NCBI GenBank assembly: GCA_019925095.2
Contig: CM034394.1
Coordinates: 26,772,272-26,836,271, forward strand
Reading direction: 5' to 3'
DNA length: 64,000 bases
Source: Dendrolimus kikuchii
Taxonomy: Eukaryota > Arthropoda > Insecta > Lepidoptera > Lasiocampidae
Both the position numbers and the translations under genes were made by a program. This document shows, one piece after another, positions 9,966-21,647 of this stretch (the stretch's first letter is position 1; each line of letters starts with the position of its first letter). Below the pieces are notes generated by a model. That model saw only the letters and a program-made list of their open reading frames with translations, was not told the DNA's origin and did no database searches.

Positions 9966-10120
9966 AAATAAAAAAAAACAATTTAAATCACGCATCGTCA
10001 GCGTTAGCGCAGGACCTTGTAATAACAAAAAAATGTCGTTATTTTGACGTCAAAACTGTGATTTGTATGTCATGTAATAATGTATCAATATTGTCGAAAC
10101 AAATAATATAGGTACCTCCC

Positions 10121-10305
10121 CGCGGTCTTCCCAGAGCGCTACAATATGGGGCTCTTCAAGAAGGGTGTAAACAGATTTGTAAAGTCTCAACGAGGTAGGC
10201 AACGCATCGGCTCCCTTAGTCTTGCAGACGTCCATGAGCGACGGTAGCCGTTTACCAGCATATGGACCCGTCTGCCAGTTTGCCAATAAGCAAACATAAA
10301 AAAAA
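10121..10305 (+). mobile_element. CR1/L2-like LINE C-terminus and 3' end
   Basis: Translates to a YNMGLFKKGVNRF-like segment followed by GRQRIGSLSLADVHERR. This matches the C-terminal peptide of the better copy at 37325-38060. Its 3' end shares sequence with the SINE family C tail and ends in an A-run. Confidence 0.65.
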
Positions 10306-10359
10306 TATATAGCTACAAGGTCCTGCACTCATGCCTACAATATGCATTATAAGGCAATT

Positions 10360-10680
10360 GGAGTTTTTGGCGGGAACTGGAAGGAGATGTTGTGCTGTGC
10401 AGTTTTACTTTCTAAAAATGTGTAAAATTACTCTAAAATGAACAATAGTTGTAGGATATTGATAGTTTTTGAGTAGTAATTATGTTTTGTGAGAAATATG
10501 AACTGTATAGTCAAATGTGGCCTTTTGAGTTCTCACAAGAACTCCGTTGGATGGCACTAGCTGATTACCTACAGCTCAGCTGAGCTATACATAGTCTTAA
10601 GAAAATAAAGAAACTATATTGTAATCTAAGATCTGGCTTAAAGGCCTAGCTGCCACGCCATAAACCTCAGTAATAATAAT
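10360..10680 (+). repeat. SINE family D, near full length
   Basis: Starts GGAGTTTTTGGCGGGAACTG and ends GCTGCCACGCCATAAACCTC followed by an (AATA)n-like tail. This is the same ~330 bp unit as the copy at 42259-42587, whose target duplication is clear. Confidence 0.8.
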
Positions 10681-10684
10681 AATA

Positions 10685-11275
10685 ATAACCAGCAGGGGGG
10701 CTTTGTGGCGAAGCCTTAAGTGAGTAGCGACTCCTCGTACCTGACTCCGGGGGCCAAGGCAAGACCCACGCCTCCGTGCTTGCCTTAACCGGCCGGCACG
10801 GAGTGGAGATCGCTAGAGCTAAGACTTAAGCTCCAGGGGTGGAAGTGATAAATGGCATCACGTCAGAAGTAGCTACGATGAACCTGCAGCCCACCTCTCT
10901 ACACCCCTTAGCCACTCACACCCATGTTGCCCCTGTCTTTACGGCATTTTTTGGGGCCAATGCAGGGAGTGGCGAGTCACCGTCTGCCCATTTTTCCATG
11001 TTTCCTGAACATTGCGACGGGCAAACGCCATAGTCCCCATATTCCCAGTACCAAATCCCATTACTTTTTGTCCTCATTTCCCACAATAGTTCTACACCGG
11101 CCGGGGCTTGTCCTTGGGTGCATTGTTATATGGTGTAGACAGGGATAATCGCCGGTCAGTGTCACGCCACATTTACATTAAATTTGTCAAAGGGCGTGTT
11201 GGCTTTTCCATGGCCCCACGCAAGCCCTCCAAATGTCCGGGCCATTTTTATGGCCCGTGGTCTTGAGAGACATAC
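10685..11275 (+). mobile_element. GC-rich block, probably non-LTR retrotransposon 5' region
   Basis: GC-rich sequence of ~590 bp between two AATAATAAT stretches. It starts CCAGCAGGGGGGCTTTGTGG. It contains short open frames but no recognised domain. The abrupt GC change at both ends and the lack of splice sites argue for an inserted element rather than a host exon. Confidence 0.4.
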
Positions 11276-11736
11276 AAATAATAATTATAAGACAATGTAT
11301 GATACCGAAAAAAAATGTAGAAAAATACATTTCGATGCATGCAAATACCATATTTTCTTTCAAAGAATTAACAACTAGGGCGTAACAAAACAAAGTTGGA
11401 TTTCATAATACGACTAAAGTAAAGAAACTTTTCCCTACTAAACCTAAACATTAGTACAGAGTCGTTTATTAATAATAAACAATTTAACTACATTAAACCG
11501 TAATGGGGGACATCAATTGGCCCCGAATTACAATAACACATGTCAACGAACGTGATGAGAAACGCAGCATTTGTCAACACTACAACGAATTTAATACAAG
11601 GCCTTTATTAACGAGGACATGTAATTTACATAACCATATTGCATTAGCAAAATACAAGTTACATATAACTTGTCTGCTTTAATTAGTAGTTTCAGTATTT
11701 CCAGTAGGTCTAGTTATTTGTGCTTATTAAACAGTA
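11276..11736. other. No recognisable feature
   Basis: AT-rich sequence without supported exon or repeat copy. Confidence 0.5.
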
Positions 11737-11750
11737 TAATTAAGTAGTTT

Positions 11751-12198
11751 GGAAGTAGTTTCGTATGGAAGCGAGAGTTGGGCATGGAAGAGAGAGCATG
11801 AAAGTAGAGTAAACGCGGTCGAGATGCGAGCACTGCGCAAAATCTGCGGAGTGACGCTCGCGGACTGCGTTCGTAATACCGAAGTAAGAAAGAGAGATGG
11901 TCTGAAAGAGAGCGTCATGTTCGGGCATGTGGAAAGAATGCATGATGAAAGAATGACAATGCAAAGTGGATGGATGCAGAAGTCGTGGAAGGCCACGACA
12001 CACCTTCCATGATCAAATTGATCGTGTACTAGCGGAGGGTGATGTCAGGAGCCTTAAGAACAGACGAGTGTGCATGACAAGAGTTATGAATGTCAAAGAA
12101 GCAAGTGAGGTGTGTAAGAATGGGCCTAAATGGCGCTCTGTTGTTCGTGCCTACCCCGCAAGGGAACTGGCGTGAAGTTATGTATGTATGTATGTATG
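11751..12198 (+). mobile_element. RTE-like LINE 3' fragment with ATGT tail
   Basis: Carries YGSESWAWKREHESRVNAVE, then a VERMHDERMTMQ segment, then DQIDRVLAEGDVRSLKNRR and the ATGT tail. An internal deletion removed part of the VKVRKGMLRW region. Flanked by TAATTAAGTAGTTT at 11737-11750 and 12199-12212. Confidence 0.85.
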
Positions 12199-12309
12199 TA
12201 ATTAAGTAGTTTCAATTTCGACTTAAATAATTTTTTGTTTCATATATTGTTGAACGGTCTTAAAGAAGACGAATAAATATCGTCAAATAACGTCTTTTGA
12301 AAGTGAAAA

Positions 12310-12812
12310 TTCTACATAAACGGGGGTCTTAGGGTTTTTCTGCCACGAAAAAGCGTTACGGCCGCGTGGATGAGCGGCATAAATTTAGACTACACGTGGT
12401 GAGAGACAGCATACTTTTAGAGTATACTATGAATGCGTTTTTTGGTTTCGGATCGAATTCAATTCTTTTGTTTGATAAAATGTTTAAATAAAAAATGCAT
12501 TAATTAAAATGTACCTAACCTAACCAAATCATAATTTGCAGTAAACCTGCGAGAAATCTAAATGTGTGCTGGGAGACATAGTAGAAGTGAAACTTCAACG
12601 GACTAGTGGAAAAACGAATCGCAACAAAATTTCAACTTGAAGTTGTACGGGCAGGTTTTGAAATTGGACAAGTTGATATACTTGACATTAACAATCTGCC
12701 CGTAAAACTTCAATTGCGATTCGTTTTGCCACCTATCCGTTGCCATTGGTTTTTCCACTTGTCCCTTGAAGTTTCACTTCTACTATGTGTCCCAGCACAC
12801 ATTTCGATTTTG
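12310..12812 (+). repeat. Repeat family J with internal foldback
   Basis: Begins near GGGGGTCTTAGGGTTTTTCTGCC, passes GCGTTACGGCCGCGTGGATG, and ends in an inverted repeat. In that repeat, TGTGTGCTGGGAGACATAGT (12562-12581) pairs with the region near 12777-12802. A second copy in opposite orientation lies at 33395-33790. No coding sequence recognised. Confidence 0.6.
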
Positions 12813-12816
12813 AATT

Positions 12817-13027
12817 AGGTGAGTTCAGCAAACAGGTAAACGGCCAATCTGATGGAAAGCGGTTACCATCGCCTACGGACATTTGTAACACCAAAGGTGC
12901 AAAAAAAAAAGACTGAAGACAGAAACCTGGCCGCTAATGCCGGAACACAACTCAAGGCTGTAATGGCGACATACTCTAGGCCAGGGTTGGGAGCCATCCA
13001 AACGGGTAAATACCCTACCACCTGGCT
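12817..13027 (-). repeat. SINE family C, diverged
   Basis: Reads GAGTTCAGCAAACAGGTAAA to CCTACCACCTGG with an internal poly(A) interruption and deletion near 12900. Confidence 0.7.
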
Positions 13028-13136
13028 CACTTACACACACAGTCCTTATACGTCAGGTTTTTGTTTTACTATCCATTTCTTTGGCTTACTATTGGTATAA
13101 AATTAATATTACCTATATGGTGTTTATGTTAAATTT

Positions 13137-13400
13137 CAACCAGGAATACGGTGAACAATCGATAATATGATAGATAAGATTCGCTCATGTATGCAACGAT
13201 TCTCCAGAACGTTTTGCACACAATGGGGTCTTGGAATGAGCTCCAATCTGAAGTTTTCCCATAGCGCCATGAAATGGAGTTTTTCAAAAAGGATGTCATA
13301 AAATCCTTTCGATACCTGCAGCGCGTTGCTGACAGCTTTGGTGTCGCAAACGTCCATATGCAACGGTAACCGCGTTCCAGTACTCCAGCTATAAAAAATA
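13137..13400 (+). mobile_element. CR1/L2-like LINE C-terminal remnant
   Basis: Degenerate copy of the TWNELQSEVFP...FFKKDV.KSFRYLQR peptide with frame breaks. It ends CCAGCTATAAAAAATAATAA. Same family as 37325-38060. Confidence 0.55.
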
Positions 13401-13614
13401 ATAAGTCCAGGGGCTCAATTCTGAGGTTTCAATGTCTTCGCATTGCGAAGATATTCAAACTGCGATTCCATTGCTTTAGTATCAAAAATTCGTAATCTAC
13501 TAAATCGACAATATGTTCTCGATATCGTCGCGGCAGAATAATATTAGAAAAAATTGCATTACTACCAGCAGAAATGGCATTAGCCGAAATAAATATGCAA
13601 AAGCTACTAATTTT

Positions 13615-13910
13615 ATCCGTGCAGGGACGGAGAAAGAATACAATTTCCTGTCGTAAGAGGCGACTTAACAACCCACAGCCAGGTGGTAGGGTATTTGCTC
13701 GACTGGATGGCTACCACCCCTAGTCTAAAGTATGCCGCCATAACAACCTTGAGTCGTGTTCCGGCATTAGTTACCAGGTTCCAGTCTCCCTTAAGAGAGC
13801 AGCAGCGCATTTGTAGCACCTTTGATGTTGCAAATGTCCATAGGCGACGGTAACCGCTTTCCATCAAGTGGCCCGTCTGCCTGTCTGCTGAAGTCGTGCA
13901 ATAAAAAAAA
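13615..13910 (+). repeat. SINE family C, long form
   Basis: From TCCGTGCAGGGACGGAGAAAG to GTGCAATAAAAAAAAAA. Part of the 5' GGCCGGGCGGCC segment is deleted. Confidence 0.85.
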
Positions 13911-14916
13911 AATTAAACATTTATTTCGCTTATAAATATAGAATGGCTGTGCACGCTATTGGAATTAACCGAATACCGAAATCAGGCAAACCCACGATTG
14001 AAACGATACTGCCCGGCAATTTTGGCGAGATTGTACTAGCAGAATTGGGCTCCAAGTCATTACTCGCTTTATGAGACGTGGCACATTCGAAGAAACTCAA
14101 AATGCTAGTCAATGGGAAACAAAAAAGAGGTAGACTCCATGAATACACATATCTTCAATCACAATATTATATTTATTCAGTCAAACCATACAATACCACA
14201 CCCCGATCACTTAATCCTGACTAGACAAATTAACTTAAAACTAAATTAAATAATTATTATAAACTTAATCTAAATAAACATTTATAAATATGTTGTACTA
14301 TTAATCATAATAAATAAACAAGTAAAAATTGTACAATGGTTTTCAAAGTACTACAAAACTCAAAATATTGTACTTCATGCCTACAAAATCATAATTTTAT
14401 CATGTCCAAGCACATTTTAGGCTAAAAATAATTGCATTTTAATTATATAAAGGTACTCAAAATTTGCTTTTTAAATCTTTAATAAGAACATTTTGAGTTT
14501 CGTATTTCGATTAAAGTATCCAATTTAACCGAAATACGCAACGTCTAACAATCAGCTTCTTACGACTTGACAGATAGAGCCGTCATAATGACATTTGAAG
14601 CTGTCAAAATCGAGACGGTTATTAAATTGATATACGTACTTTTACTGACATTAGTTCATAGGCATTTCGTGTATGTCCTGTGTCAGTTTTTAATGTTTAA
14701 TGCAGTAGTTAGTTTAACTTTATGTTAATTGTCCTTAAATTTGCAAAAACTCGTACAAATCACCGATCAAAATCTCGCTTGCTGATTTGCATTGAATTAA
14801 GCACTTGTCTTTTCAGACTTTGAAATTGGCAAAAATGAACGCCAAAAGCGTTGTAGCCATAATCAACAAAAAAAAAAATAATTAAAATATTGAACCATAT
14901 TAGCACAGCCGATATT
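13911..14916. other. No recognisable feature
   Basis: AT-rich (especially 14160-14480). No exon or repeat copy can be supported. Confidence 0.5.
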
Positions 14917-15020
14917 AGACGATTCATTTCCGTCTTTCAATATGACCGATTCAAAGAAGTGATCCCATAGACGATTCATTTCCGTCTTTCAATATGACCG
15001 ATTCAAAGAAGTGATCCCAT
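14917..15020. repeat. Perfect tandem duplication, 52-base unit x 2
   Basis: Unit AGACGATTCATTTCC...GAAGTGATCCCAT at 14917-14968 is repeated without change at 14969-15020, so the duplication is recent. Confidence 0.95.
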
Positions 15021-15340
15021 AATCAACATAAACTTAAATCCTTTAATTGATTCAATTTGAACACTACAAAAACCGAGTAATTCCGTTTGAATTTTTGAAA
15101 TACCATTTTCTTCCTCATAGTGATCTAGCTACGTGTATTTATTATGAATATACTCATTACAATATAAAAATAACTAATCTATTGCTATTGCCATAACGAC
15201 ATATTCTTCCGAGGTTCAAGGGTTATCAATTCTCACGCACGATATACTAACCAAATCCAAGTGACGCGGTTGCCCCGCAGAGGAACCCAAATCCGTGAAC
15301 AATATTGTATTTATTAAACCGAACACAAAGAACAAAAAAG

Positions 15341-15842
15341 TTTTTTCAACACACTTGCTCATAAAGTGGCTCTATGGTCACCGCAAATAGGCACAGAATG
15401 ACACCCATAATCAAACTGTGACTAAAAAACATTATAACTCACTAGTGAGTTATAGATTTTTTTTTTAAATTTTATTGGTTGAGTTGCTTTGTTCTTAAAA
15501 AAGTTTTTATTCAAAAAAAAAGATCGTGTTCTATAGAACAAATAAATTAATGTTCCTATTGCTTGCTCATTTCATGCAAATTCTTATTTAAATAGATAAT
15601 TTTAACTCGTACGTGTTTAATAAATAAAAGTTTCACTCATTTTATTTATCTACTAAATAAAATGAGTTTTTGTTGTTATTTTATTCACAAGTGTGTTGAA
15701 AAACGTCGTATGATACACGTGTGTATTGATGATTACCGTCCTCGGCTCTCTGAAGACCCTCGCCTACGGCTCGAGTCTCAATGGCGCCTCGGCGGTAATC
15801 ACCAATGTTACACACAAGTACCATAATGTACTATTATATAAT
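15341..15842 (-). repeat. Repeat family H (inverted-repeat unit plus GC-rich arm)
   Basis: The subunit 15341-15704 has complementary ends, TTCAACACACTTG and CAAGTGTGTTGAA. Inside are CTCACTAGTGAG and TTCTATAGAA palindromes. A GC-rich arm (15705-15842) follows, containing GATTACCGTCCTCGGCTC and ending GTACCATAATGTACT. Copies at 19705-20208 and 26931-27715. No coding sequence. Confidence 0.75.
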
Positions 15843-15845
15843 ATA

Positions 15846-15935
15846 CTAGGAGATGCCCGCGACTTCGTCTACGCTTGACTTGAAATTCCCGCGAGATTCC
15901 CGAGACACAAAATATTACATATTTTATTACATTAA
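15846..15935 (-). mobile_element. Helitron-like terminal fragment
   Basis: ACTAGGAGATGCCCGCGACTTCGTC then CCCGCGAGATTCCCG. Same terminal type as 2262-2454. Confidence 0.45.
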
Positions 15936-15942
15936 TTTAACG

Positions 15943-16116
15943 TGTACTAGCAGAAGGTGATGTCAGGAGCCTTAAGAACAGACGAGCGTGTATGACAAGA
16001 GCTATGAATGTCAAAGAAGCGAGTGAGGTGTGTAAGAATAAGCCCGAATGGCGCTCTGTTGTTCGTGCCTACCCCGCAAGGGAACTGGCGTGAAGTTATG
16101 TATGTATGTATGTTTT
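15943..16116 (+). mobile_element. RTE-like LINE 3' fragment with ATGT tail
   Basis: Starts GTACTAGCAGAAGGTGATGTC and ends TTATGTATGTATGTATG. Only the last ~55 codons and tail remain. A clean target duplication was not found. Confidence 0.75.
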
Positions 16117-16194
16117 AAATTAACCGTCTAAGCACACAAATAACTATAATTTTATTCAAAAATTTATCCCCTAAGAAGAAACACTACTAGCCAC

Positions 16195-16362
16195 TAGCAG
16201 AAGGTGATGTCAGGAGCCTTAAGAACAGACGAGCGTGCATGACAAAGTGATGAATGTCAAAGAAGCGAGTGAGGTGTGTAAGAATAAGCCTGAATGGCGC
16301 TCTGTTGTTCGTGCCTACCCCGCAAGGGAACTGGCGTGAAGTTATGTATGTATGTATGTTTG
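16195..16362 (+). mobile_element. RTE-like LINE 3' fragment with ATGT tail
   Basis: A second short copy 80 bases downstream, in the same orientation and nearly the same truncation point as 15943-16116. Independent insertion or local duplication cannot be separated by eye. Confidence 0.75.
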
Positions 16363-17325
16363 AAAGGAAGTAATAATTTAATTAGACATTGTTTGTGCAT
16401 CACATCCTGCAATTAGACTTAATAGGCACACGTGTGCGACGTACTGCGCATCTACCAAGAAACAATTAAAAAATATCTTAAATATAATATCTACTAAAGT
16501 ACAATAAGTAATGATTTACGACTAGAAAACGTAGATTTCAGTCTGCCTTAAAATATCGGAATGTTTTTAACTACAATAAGCATATTCCCCTTGTATTATC
16601 AGCGATAATAATATACGTCCGTAATTTGAATGCATATCGAGGGTTGAAAGGCTATTTGTTTTAAGCGACATTTTGTGTGAGACTTAACACTGTGGGTTTT
16701 TATATCCTAATGTCTCAACCTAATGAAATATAAAGAACCTGATGTCTAGTTTCAATCTATAGATGTTCTTTTTTTTTAGTACGATACATAGTTCGTTGGT
16801 GATGTGTTTTTCTGGGTAATTTGTAACTTCAAACTTTTCTCCCGACAATTTTTAAAAACGTCGTTTAAAACATATAGCCTTTCACCCATCGATATAAAAG
16901 TAATTGAGGTTTGATTATTTTGAAAGACACCCAAAGTGGCGCCGCCCTATCGATGTTTGTCAGAAACTGCTTCCTTGTTTTTGCACCGGAGTCGCTCTTA
17001 ATTACACATTGCGGTAACAGATGGCGCTACGACTCGTTAAGATTCGAGTCACTTCGCACAAAATATTTTATTTAATGTGAAGGAAAATTGGTATCGTTGT
17101 CTATAAACGCCTGCATTTAACTAAACTTATTTAGTTACCATATTCTTATGTCATTCATAGGATGACTTTTGTCTAAAACAAACATACGACGACTCGTTTT
17201 CTCAAAAAAGAACTACGTAAATAGAATTCTTGAATATCCAAAATGGATAGAATTTATTTACAACAAGCCTGTATTCTACACGGATCTTAACAATAATATT
17301 ACAAATTAAAAAAATTATTTAAACT
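16363..17325. other. No recognisable feature
   Basis: AT-rich with two more GC-balanced spots near 16930-17050. No exon with plausible splice sites was seen. Confidence 0.45.
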
Positions 17326-17548
17326 ATTGCCCGACTGGATGGCTACCACCCCTGGTCTAAAGTATGTCGCCATAACAACGTTGAGTTGTGTTCCGGCATT
17401 AGTGACCAGGTTCCAGTCTCCCTTAAGAGAGCAGCAGCGCATTTGTAGCGACTTTAGTGTTGCAAATGTCCATAGGCGATGGTAACCGCTTTCCATCAAA
17501 TGGGCCGTCAGTCTGTTTACTGATCTCCTGCAATAAAAAAAAATAAAA
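17326..17548 (+). repeat. SINE family C, 5'-truncated
   Basis: Starts at TTGCCCGACTGGATGG and ends TGCAATAAAAAAAAATAAAA. Confidence 0.85.
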
Positions 17549-17715
17549 AAAAGTCGTTTGTGTTAATTTCAGACAGCTCTTTTATGGATTGCAAATTTCG
17601 TAAATATAGCAAAAATATCACTTGAGACATTCCACCCATTTACAACAAGTCATGTTTTTAAATGAAATCGATCTGAGATAATTGTATATCTATCAGGAAA
17701 TACAATGTATTGAAG

Positions 17716-17870
17716 TGTATTGTCAGGAGCCTTAAGAACAGACGAGCGTGCATGACAAGAGTGATGAATGTCAAAGAAGCAAGTGAGGTTTGTCAGAATG
17801 GGCCTAAATGGCGCTCTGTTGTTCGTGCCTACCCCGCAAGGGAACTGGCGTGAAGTTACGTATGTATGTA
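17716..17870 (+). mobile_element. RTE-like LINE 3' fragment with ATGT tail
   Basis: Very short copy starting inside TGTCAGGAGCCTTAAG and ending in GTATGTATGTAT. Confidence 0.75.
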
Positions 17871-18097
17871 TTTCTATCCACGACACTGGCTTAGTTCAAC
17901 AACATACAGAATTAGTCCTGAGAATTTTTATATAATTGGATTTCTTATTCTATATTTATATATGATATACATATAATTAATATATATTAAATTAAACCAT
18001 CCAACACATACATTAGCCATCCGTTATACGCCGTACTCTTCTAACCGAAACCAATTTTAATTTTAAATAAATTTAAAAAAAAAACTTAAGGTAGGTA

Positions 18098-18415
18098 CAT
18101 ACTGAGCCCACGTACACAACGTATGCCACGCATTATGACATTTCTTGAATTTATATGAAAACCGTTCAATTAGAGACATATTTGTCATAGGCAACGCTAT
18201 CACACGCGTCCCATGCAACGTTATGTCTATCAATCCAGATCGGCGTGGGACGGTGGAGGGGATAACCATAGCTCTCAGAGTCGGAAAACATTGTACACAA
18301 CAGCACCTGAAGAAATGACTTATGAGTGTGACGTCACTTGTCCCGCGTTGTGTACGCGGGAGAAGTGTGCACACCAACTCTGCCACGTTGTATCACATAC
18401 GTAGCGTAAGTGGGA
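18098..18415. mobile_element. Candidate short inverted-repeat (MITE-like) element
   Basis: ACTGAGCCCACGTAC at the left and the complement of ACTGATCCCACTTAC at the right form imperfect inverted ends about 315 bp apart. The interior is GC-balanced. The short frames inside are not convincing genes. Confidence 0.35.
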
Positions 18416-18528
18416 TCAGTTTGTTTTTACCTTTATACTTTGAATAGATGAGCCATGGATGAAGAGTACTACTTATTCACATATCAGGCTGTTGAAATTT
18501 TCAACAAATTACCCCCTTACCTAAAGCT

Positions 18529-18765
18529 GCCAGGTGGTAGGGCATTTGCCCGACTGGATGGTTACCACCCCTGGTCTAAAGTATGTCGCTATAACAACCT
18601 TGAGTTGTGTTCCGGTATTAGTGACCAGGTTCCAGTCTCCCTTAAGAGAGCAGCAGCGCATTTGTGTCAACTTTGGTATTGCAAATGTCCATAGGCGATG
18701 GTAACCGCTTTCCATCAAGTGGGCCGTCTGCCTGTCTGTTGATCTCCTGCAATAAAAAAAAAAGC
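18529..18765 (+). repeat. SINE family C, short form
   Basis: Starts GCCAGGTGGTAGGGCATTTG and ends TGCAATAAAAAAAAAA. A short AAAGCT-like direct repeat flanks it. This supports GCCAGGTGG as a genuine 5' boundary of a short form. Confidence 0.8.
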
Positions 18766-18769
18766 TAAA

Positions 18770-19704
18770 TATATACAAAATGCAATCTTTTAAGCGTAAT
18801 GTCAAAGAATTCCTTCTTGAACAACCATATTATTCAGTTGACGATTATTTTTGTGCTTAAATAATAATATAATTATATAAAAATGCCTTCCTAGTGACAA
18901 TTAGATTTTTTTATAATTGTAATTATGACTACGTATTATATTTCAGACACAAATATTTTTTGTTAATGAATTAATATAAATAGATAAATAAATAAATGAC
19001 CATTCATTCATGAGTAAAAAGAATTAACTTTGAAAAGTATCTAAATCCTACTTAGCCAGATGGCGCTGTATGTCATTATTATCTAAAGCCCAAAACAAAT
19101 TAAAGGGCGCGTCTGATAAGCGTGCACAGTCATTTGGGACGCGGCTTCAGTGTTGCCAACTCTTTTCAGAGAAAACGCGCTGTGCCAACACTTAAAAAGT
19201 ACATCCATCTGCCGCTTCCGATAATTTGTTTGTGGCTTTAATTTTGAGCGTCTTTTGGGACCGAATTACATCAAATACAATTCATGCTATGTTAGCTAGC
19301 TACTCATATTTATGCGAACTAAATTAATAAGTTTCTATAGATTTTATGTATGTACAATTACGAATAGTGGATATTAAGATGTTTCCAAGCATTTACTTTA
19401 CTTTTGGCATTTGCACGTCTATCAAGTTACATTATTCTCGACAGTAAAGCCCACATGAAACAAATGACATAATTGTATAGATGCTCTGTGCGTTATGTAA
19501 ACGCACAGACTATTAAACCATCGACGTAAGTAAATAAATTGAATGTAATCAAATTGAAAATAAAGAATGTTCTGCTTTATAGAAAGACAATACCGCAATT
19601 AGCGCAGTGCCGTTTTAAATAGCTAATTTAATCGTTGAAATATGGGCATGTTTATTACACGATATAGTACTTCTAACGAAACTATATAGATGACTTATAT
19701 TGAA
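18770..19704. other. No recognisable feature
   Basis: AT-rich. A GC-richer patch at 19100-19230 shows no clear splice sites or repeat match. Confidence 0.45.
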
Positions 19705-20208
19705 TAATAGTACATTATGGTACTAGTGTGTAACATTGGTGATTACCGCCGAGGCGCCATTGAGACTCGAGCCGTAGGCGAGGGTCTTAAGAGAGCCGAG
19801 GACGGTAGTCATCAATACACACGTGTATCATACGACGTTTTTTAACACACTTGTGAATAAAATAACAACAAAAACTCATTTTATTTAGTAGATAAAAAAA
19901 GTTATATATGAGTGAAAGTTTTATTTATTAAACACGTACGAGTTAAAATTATCTATTTAAATAAGAAGTTGCATGAAATGAGCAAGCAATAGGAACATTA
20001 ATTTATTTGTTCTATAGAACACGATCTTTTTTTTTATGAATAAAAACTTTTTTAAGAACAAAGCAACTCAACCAATAAAAAATTAAAAAAAATCTATAAC
20101 TCACTAGTGAGTTATAATGTTTTTTACTCACAGTTTGATAATGGGTGTCATTCCGTGCTTAATTGCGGTGACCATAGAGCCACTTTATGAGCAAGTGTGT
20201 TGAAAAAC
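19705..20208 (+). repeat. Repeat family H, full unit
   Basis: Starts AGTACATTATGGTACTAGTG, has the GC-rich arm, then the inverted-repeat subunit, and ends CAAGTGTGTTGAAAAA. It is in opposite orientation to the copy at 15341-15842. Confidence 0.75.
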
Positions 20209-20282
20209 TTATTTATAAATGAAGTCGTTTTTTTATATAAAATCGAGTCGGTAACGCTTTAGGACATTACCAAATGATCCGT

Positions 20283-20520
20283 CGAGTTTTTGGCGGGAAC
20301 TGAAAGGAGACGCTGTGCTGTGCAGTTTTATTTTCTAAAAATGTGTAAAATTACTCTAAAATGAACAATAGTTGTAGGACATTGATAGTTTATGAGTAGT
20401 AATTATGTGTTTTTGTGAGAAATGTGAACTTTATAGTCAAATGTGGCCTTTCGAGTTTTCACAAGAGCTCCGTTGAATGGCGTTAGTTGTAGCCTACAAT
20501 ACAACTGCGCGACTATTATA
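20283..20520 (+). repeat. SINE family D, subtype 2 (GTAGCCTACAATACAA)
   Basis: GAGTTTTTGGCGGGAACTGA to TTGTAGCCTACAATACAACT. It lacks the CTGATTACCTACAGTTC segment of subtype 1. Confidence 0.75.
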
Positions 20521-20654
20521 CGAAGACTTAAACATCAGAATTGGCTTTCATCAAGATGATCAAGATTTGTTATTGGCTCAACGCTAACCGCGGAAGCCAC
20601 ATATGAAGAAAAAAAAAATTATCCGTCATCGAACTGTCAAAAGTATTTTTTTTT

Positions 20655-21205
20655 TTTGGATTTTATGGCTTGGCAGCTAGGCCTTTACGCCAGATCTTAG
20701 ATGCAATGAAGTTTCTTCATTTTTTTAAGCCTATGTGTAGCACAGCTGAACTGTAGGTGTTATCAGCTAGTGTGCCATTCAACGGAGTTCTTGTGACAAC
20801 TCAAAAGGTCACATTTCTCACAAAACACATAATTACTAATAAAACTACGTTTTAACGGGTTTTAAGCGCGGTAATTTTATTTGATTTTGGTTTTTCCGAC
20901 GTTTCGGCCACTTTTCAGTGGCCGTGATCACGGAAGACCGTCTTCCGTGATCACGGCCACTGAAAAGTGGCCGAAACGTCGGAAAAACCAAAATCAAATA
21001 AAATTACCGCGCTTAAAACCGTTAAAACGTAGTTTTATTATGTATACAAGTCGCGAAAACTTAAGAAAATATTACATAATTACTACTCAAAAACTATCAA
21101 TACCCTACAACTATTGTTCATTTTAGAGTAATTTTACACATTTTTAGAAAATAAAACTGCACAGCACAACGTCTCCTTTCAGTTCCCGCCAAGAACTGCG
21201 TCAAA
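20655..21205 (-). repeat. SINE family D, minus copy, split by a foldback element
   Basis: Parts 20655-20839 and about 21070-21205 form one minus SINE D. The foldback at 20840-21069 lies between them, flanked by ACATAATTACT on both sides. Confidence 0.8.
20840..21069. mobile_element. Foldback element with near-perfect ~100 bp arms
   Basis: The left arm ends ...CACTTTTCAGTGGCCGTGA, TCACGGAAGAC at ~20940. The right arm is its complement from CGTCTTCCGTGATC to CGTAGTTTTATTA with almost no mismatch. A short tail (TGTATACAAGTCGCGAAAAC...) follows the right arm only. Flanked by the 11-base direct repeat ACATAATTACT in a SINE D. No coding capacity. Confidence 0.85.
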
Positions 21206-21252
21206 AGTAAAATAAATGTTTGGAAATAGTATAATGACATCTAACGAACTTA

Positions 21253-21440
21253 GGCTACGTTCCACTAGTAGTTCACAACGACCACGTTCACGACCGCGAT
21301 TTTTCCCGTTCCACTTGCCTGCCGCGCGTTACAATCGTAAACCCAAGTGGAACGGTCATTCGACCCACCTGTTGACAGGGGTCGTCGTCGTGGAACGGCT
21401 AACGGAGCATTGTGGCCGTTGTGAGCTACTAATGGAACGC
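21253..21440. mobile_element. MITE family I (inverted ends GCGTTCCACTAGTAGTTC)
   Basis: Ends are complementary: ACGTTCCACTAGTAGTTCAC and GTGAGCTACTAATGGAACGC. Inside are GACCGCGATTTTTCCCGTTC-like and ...CAAGTGGAACGG segments. Other copies: 25572-25912, 30232-30475, 50316-50850. Confidence 0.75.
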
Positions 21441-21647
21441 GCTTATAATGAAATTAGTCATCAAGGCAACATATTTAAAACACATTGTCATACGTAGTAT
21501 TCTTCAATTCCTGCCATGGCTCTAGGATTACTTAAGAATACAGGCATAATATTGTATACGGTTTAGAAAATTGTACTAAAATATTGAAACGGCTAATTTA
21601 TGTTTCGGAATGTTTTTTTTTTATAAATAGTGGGCTTCTATATCTGA

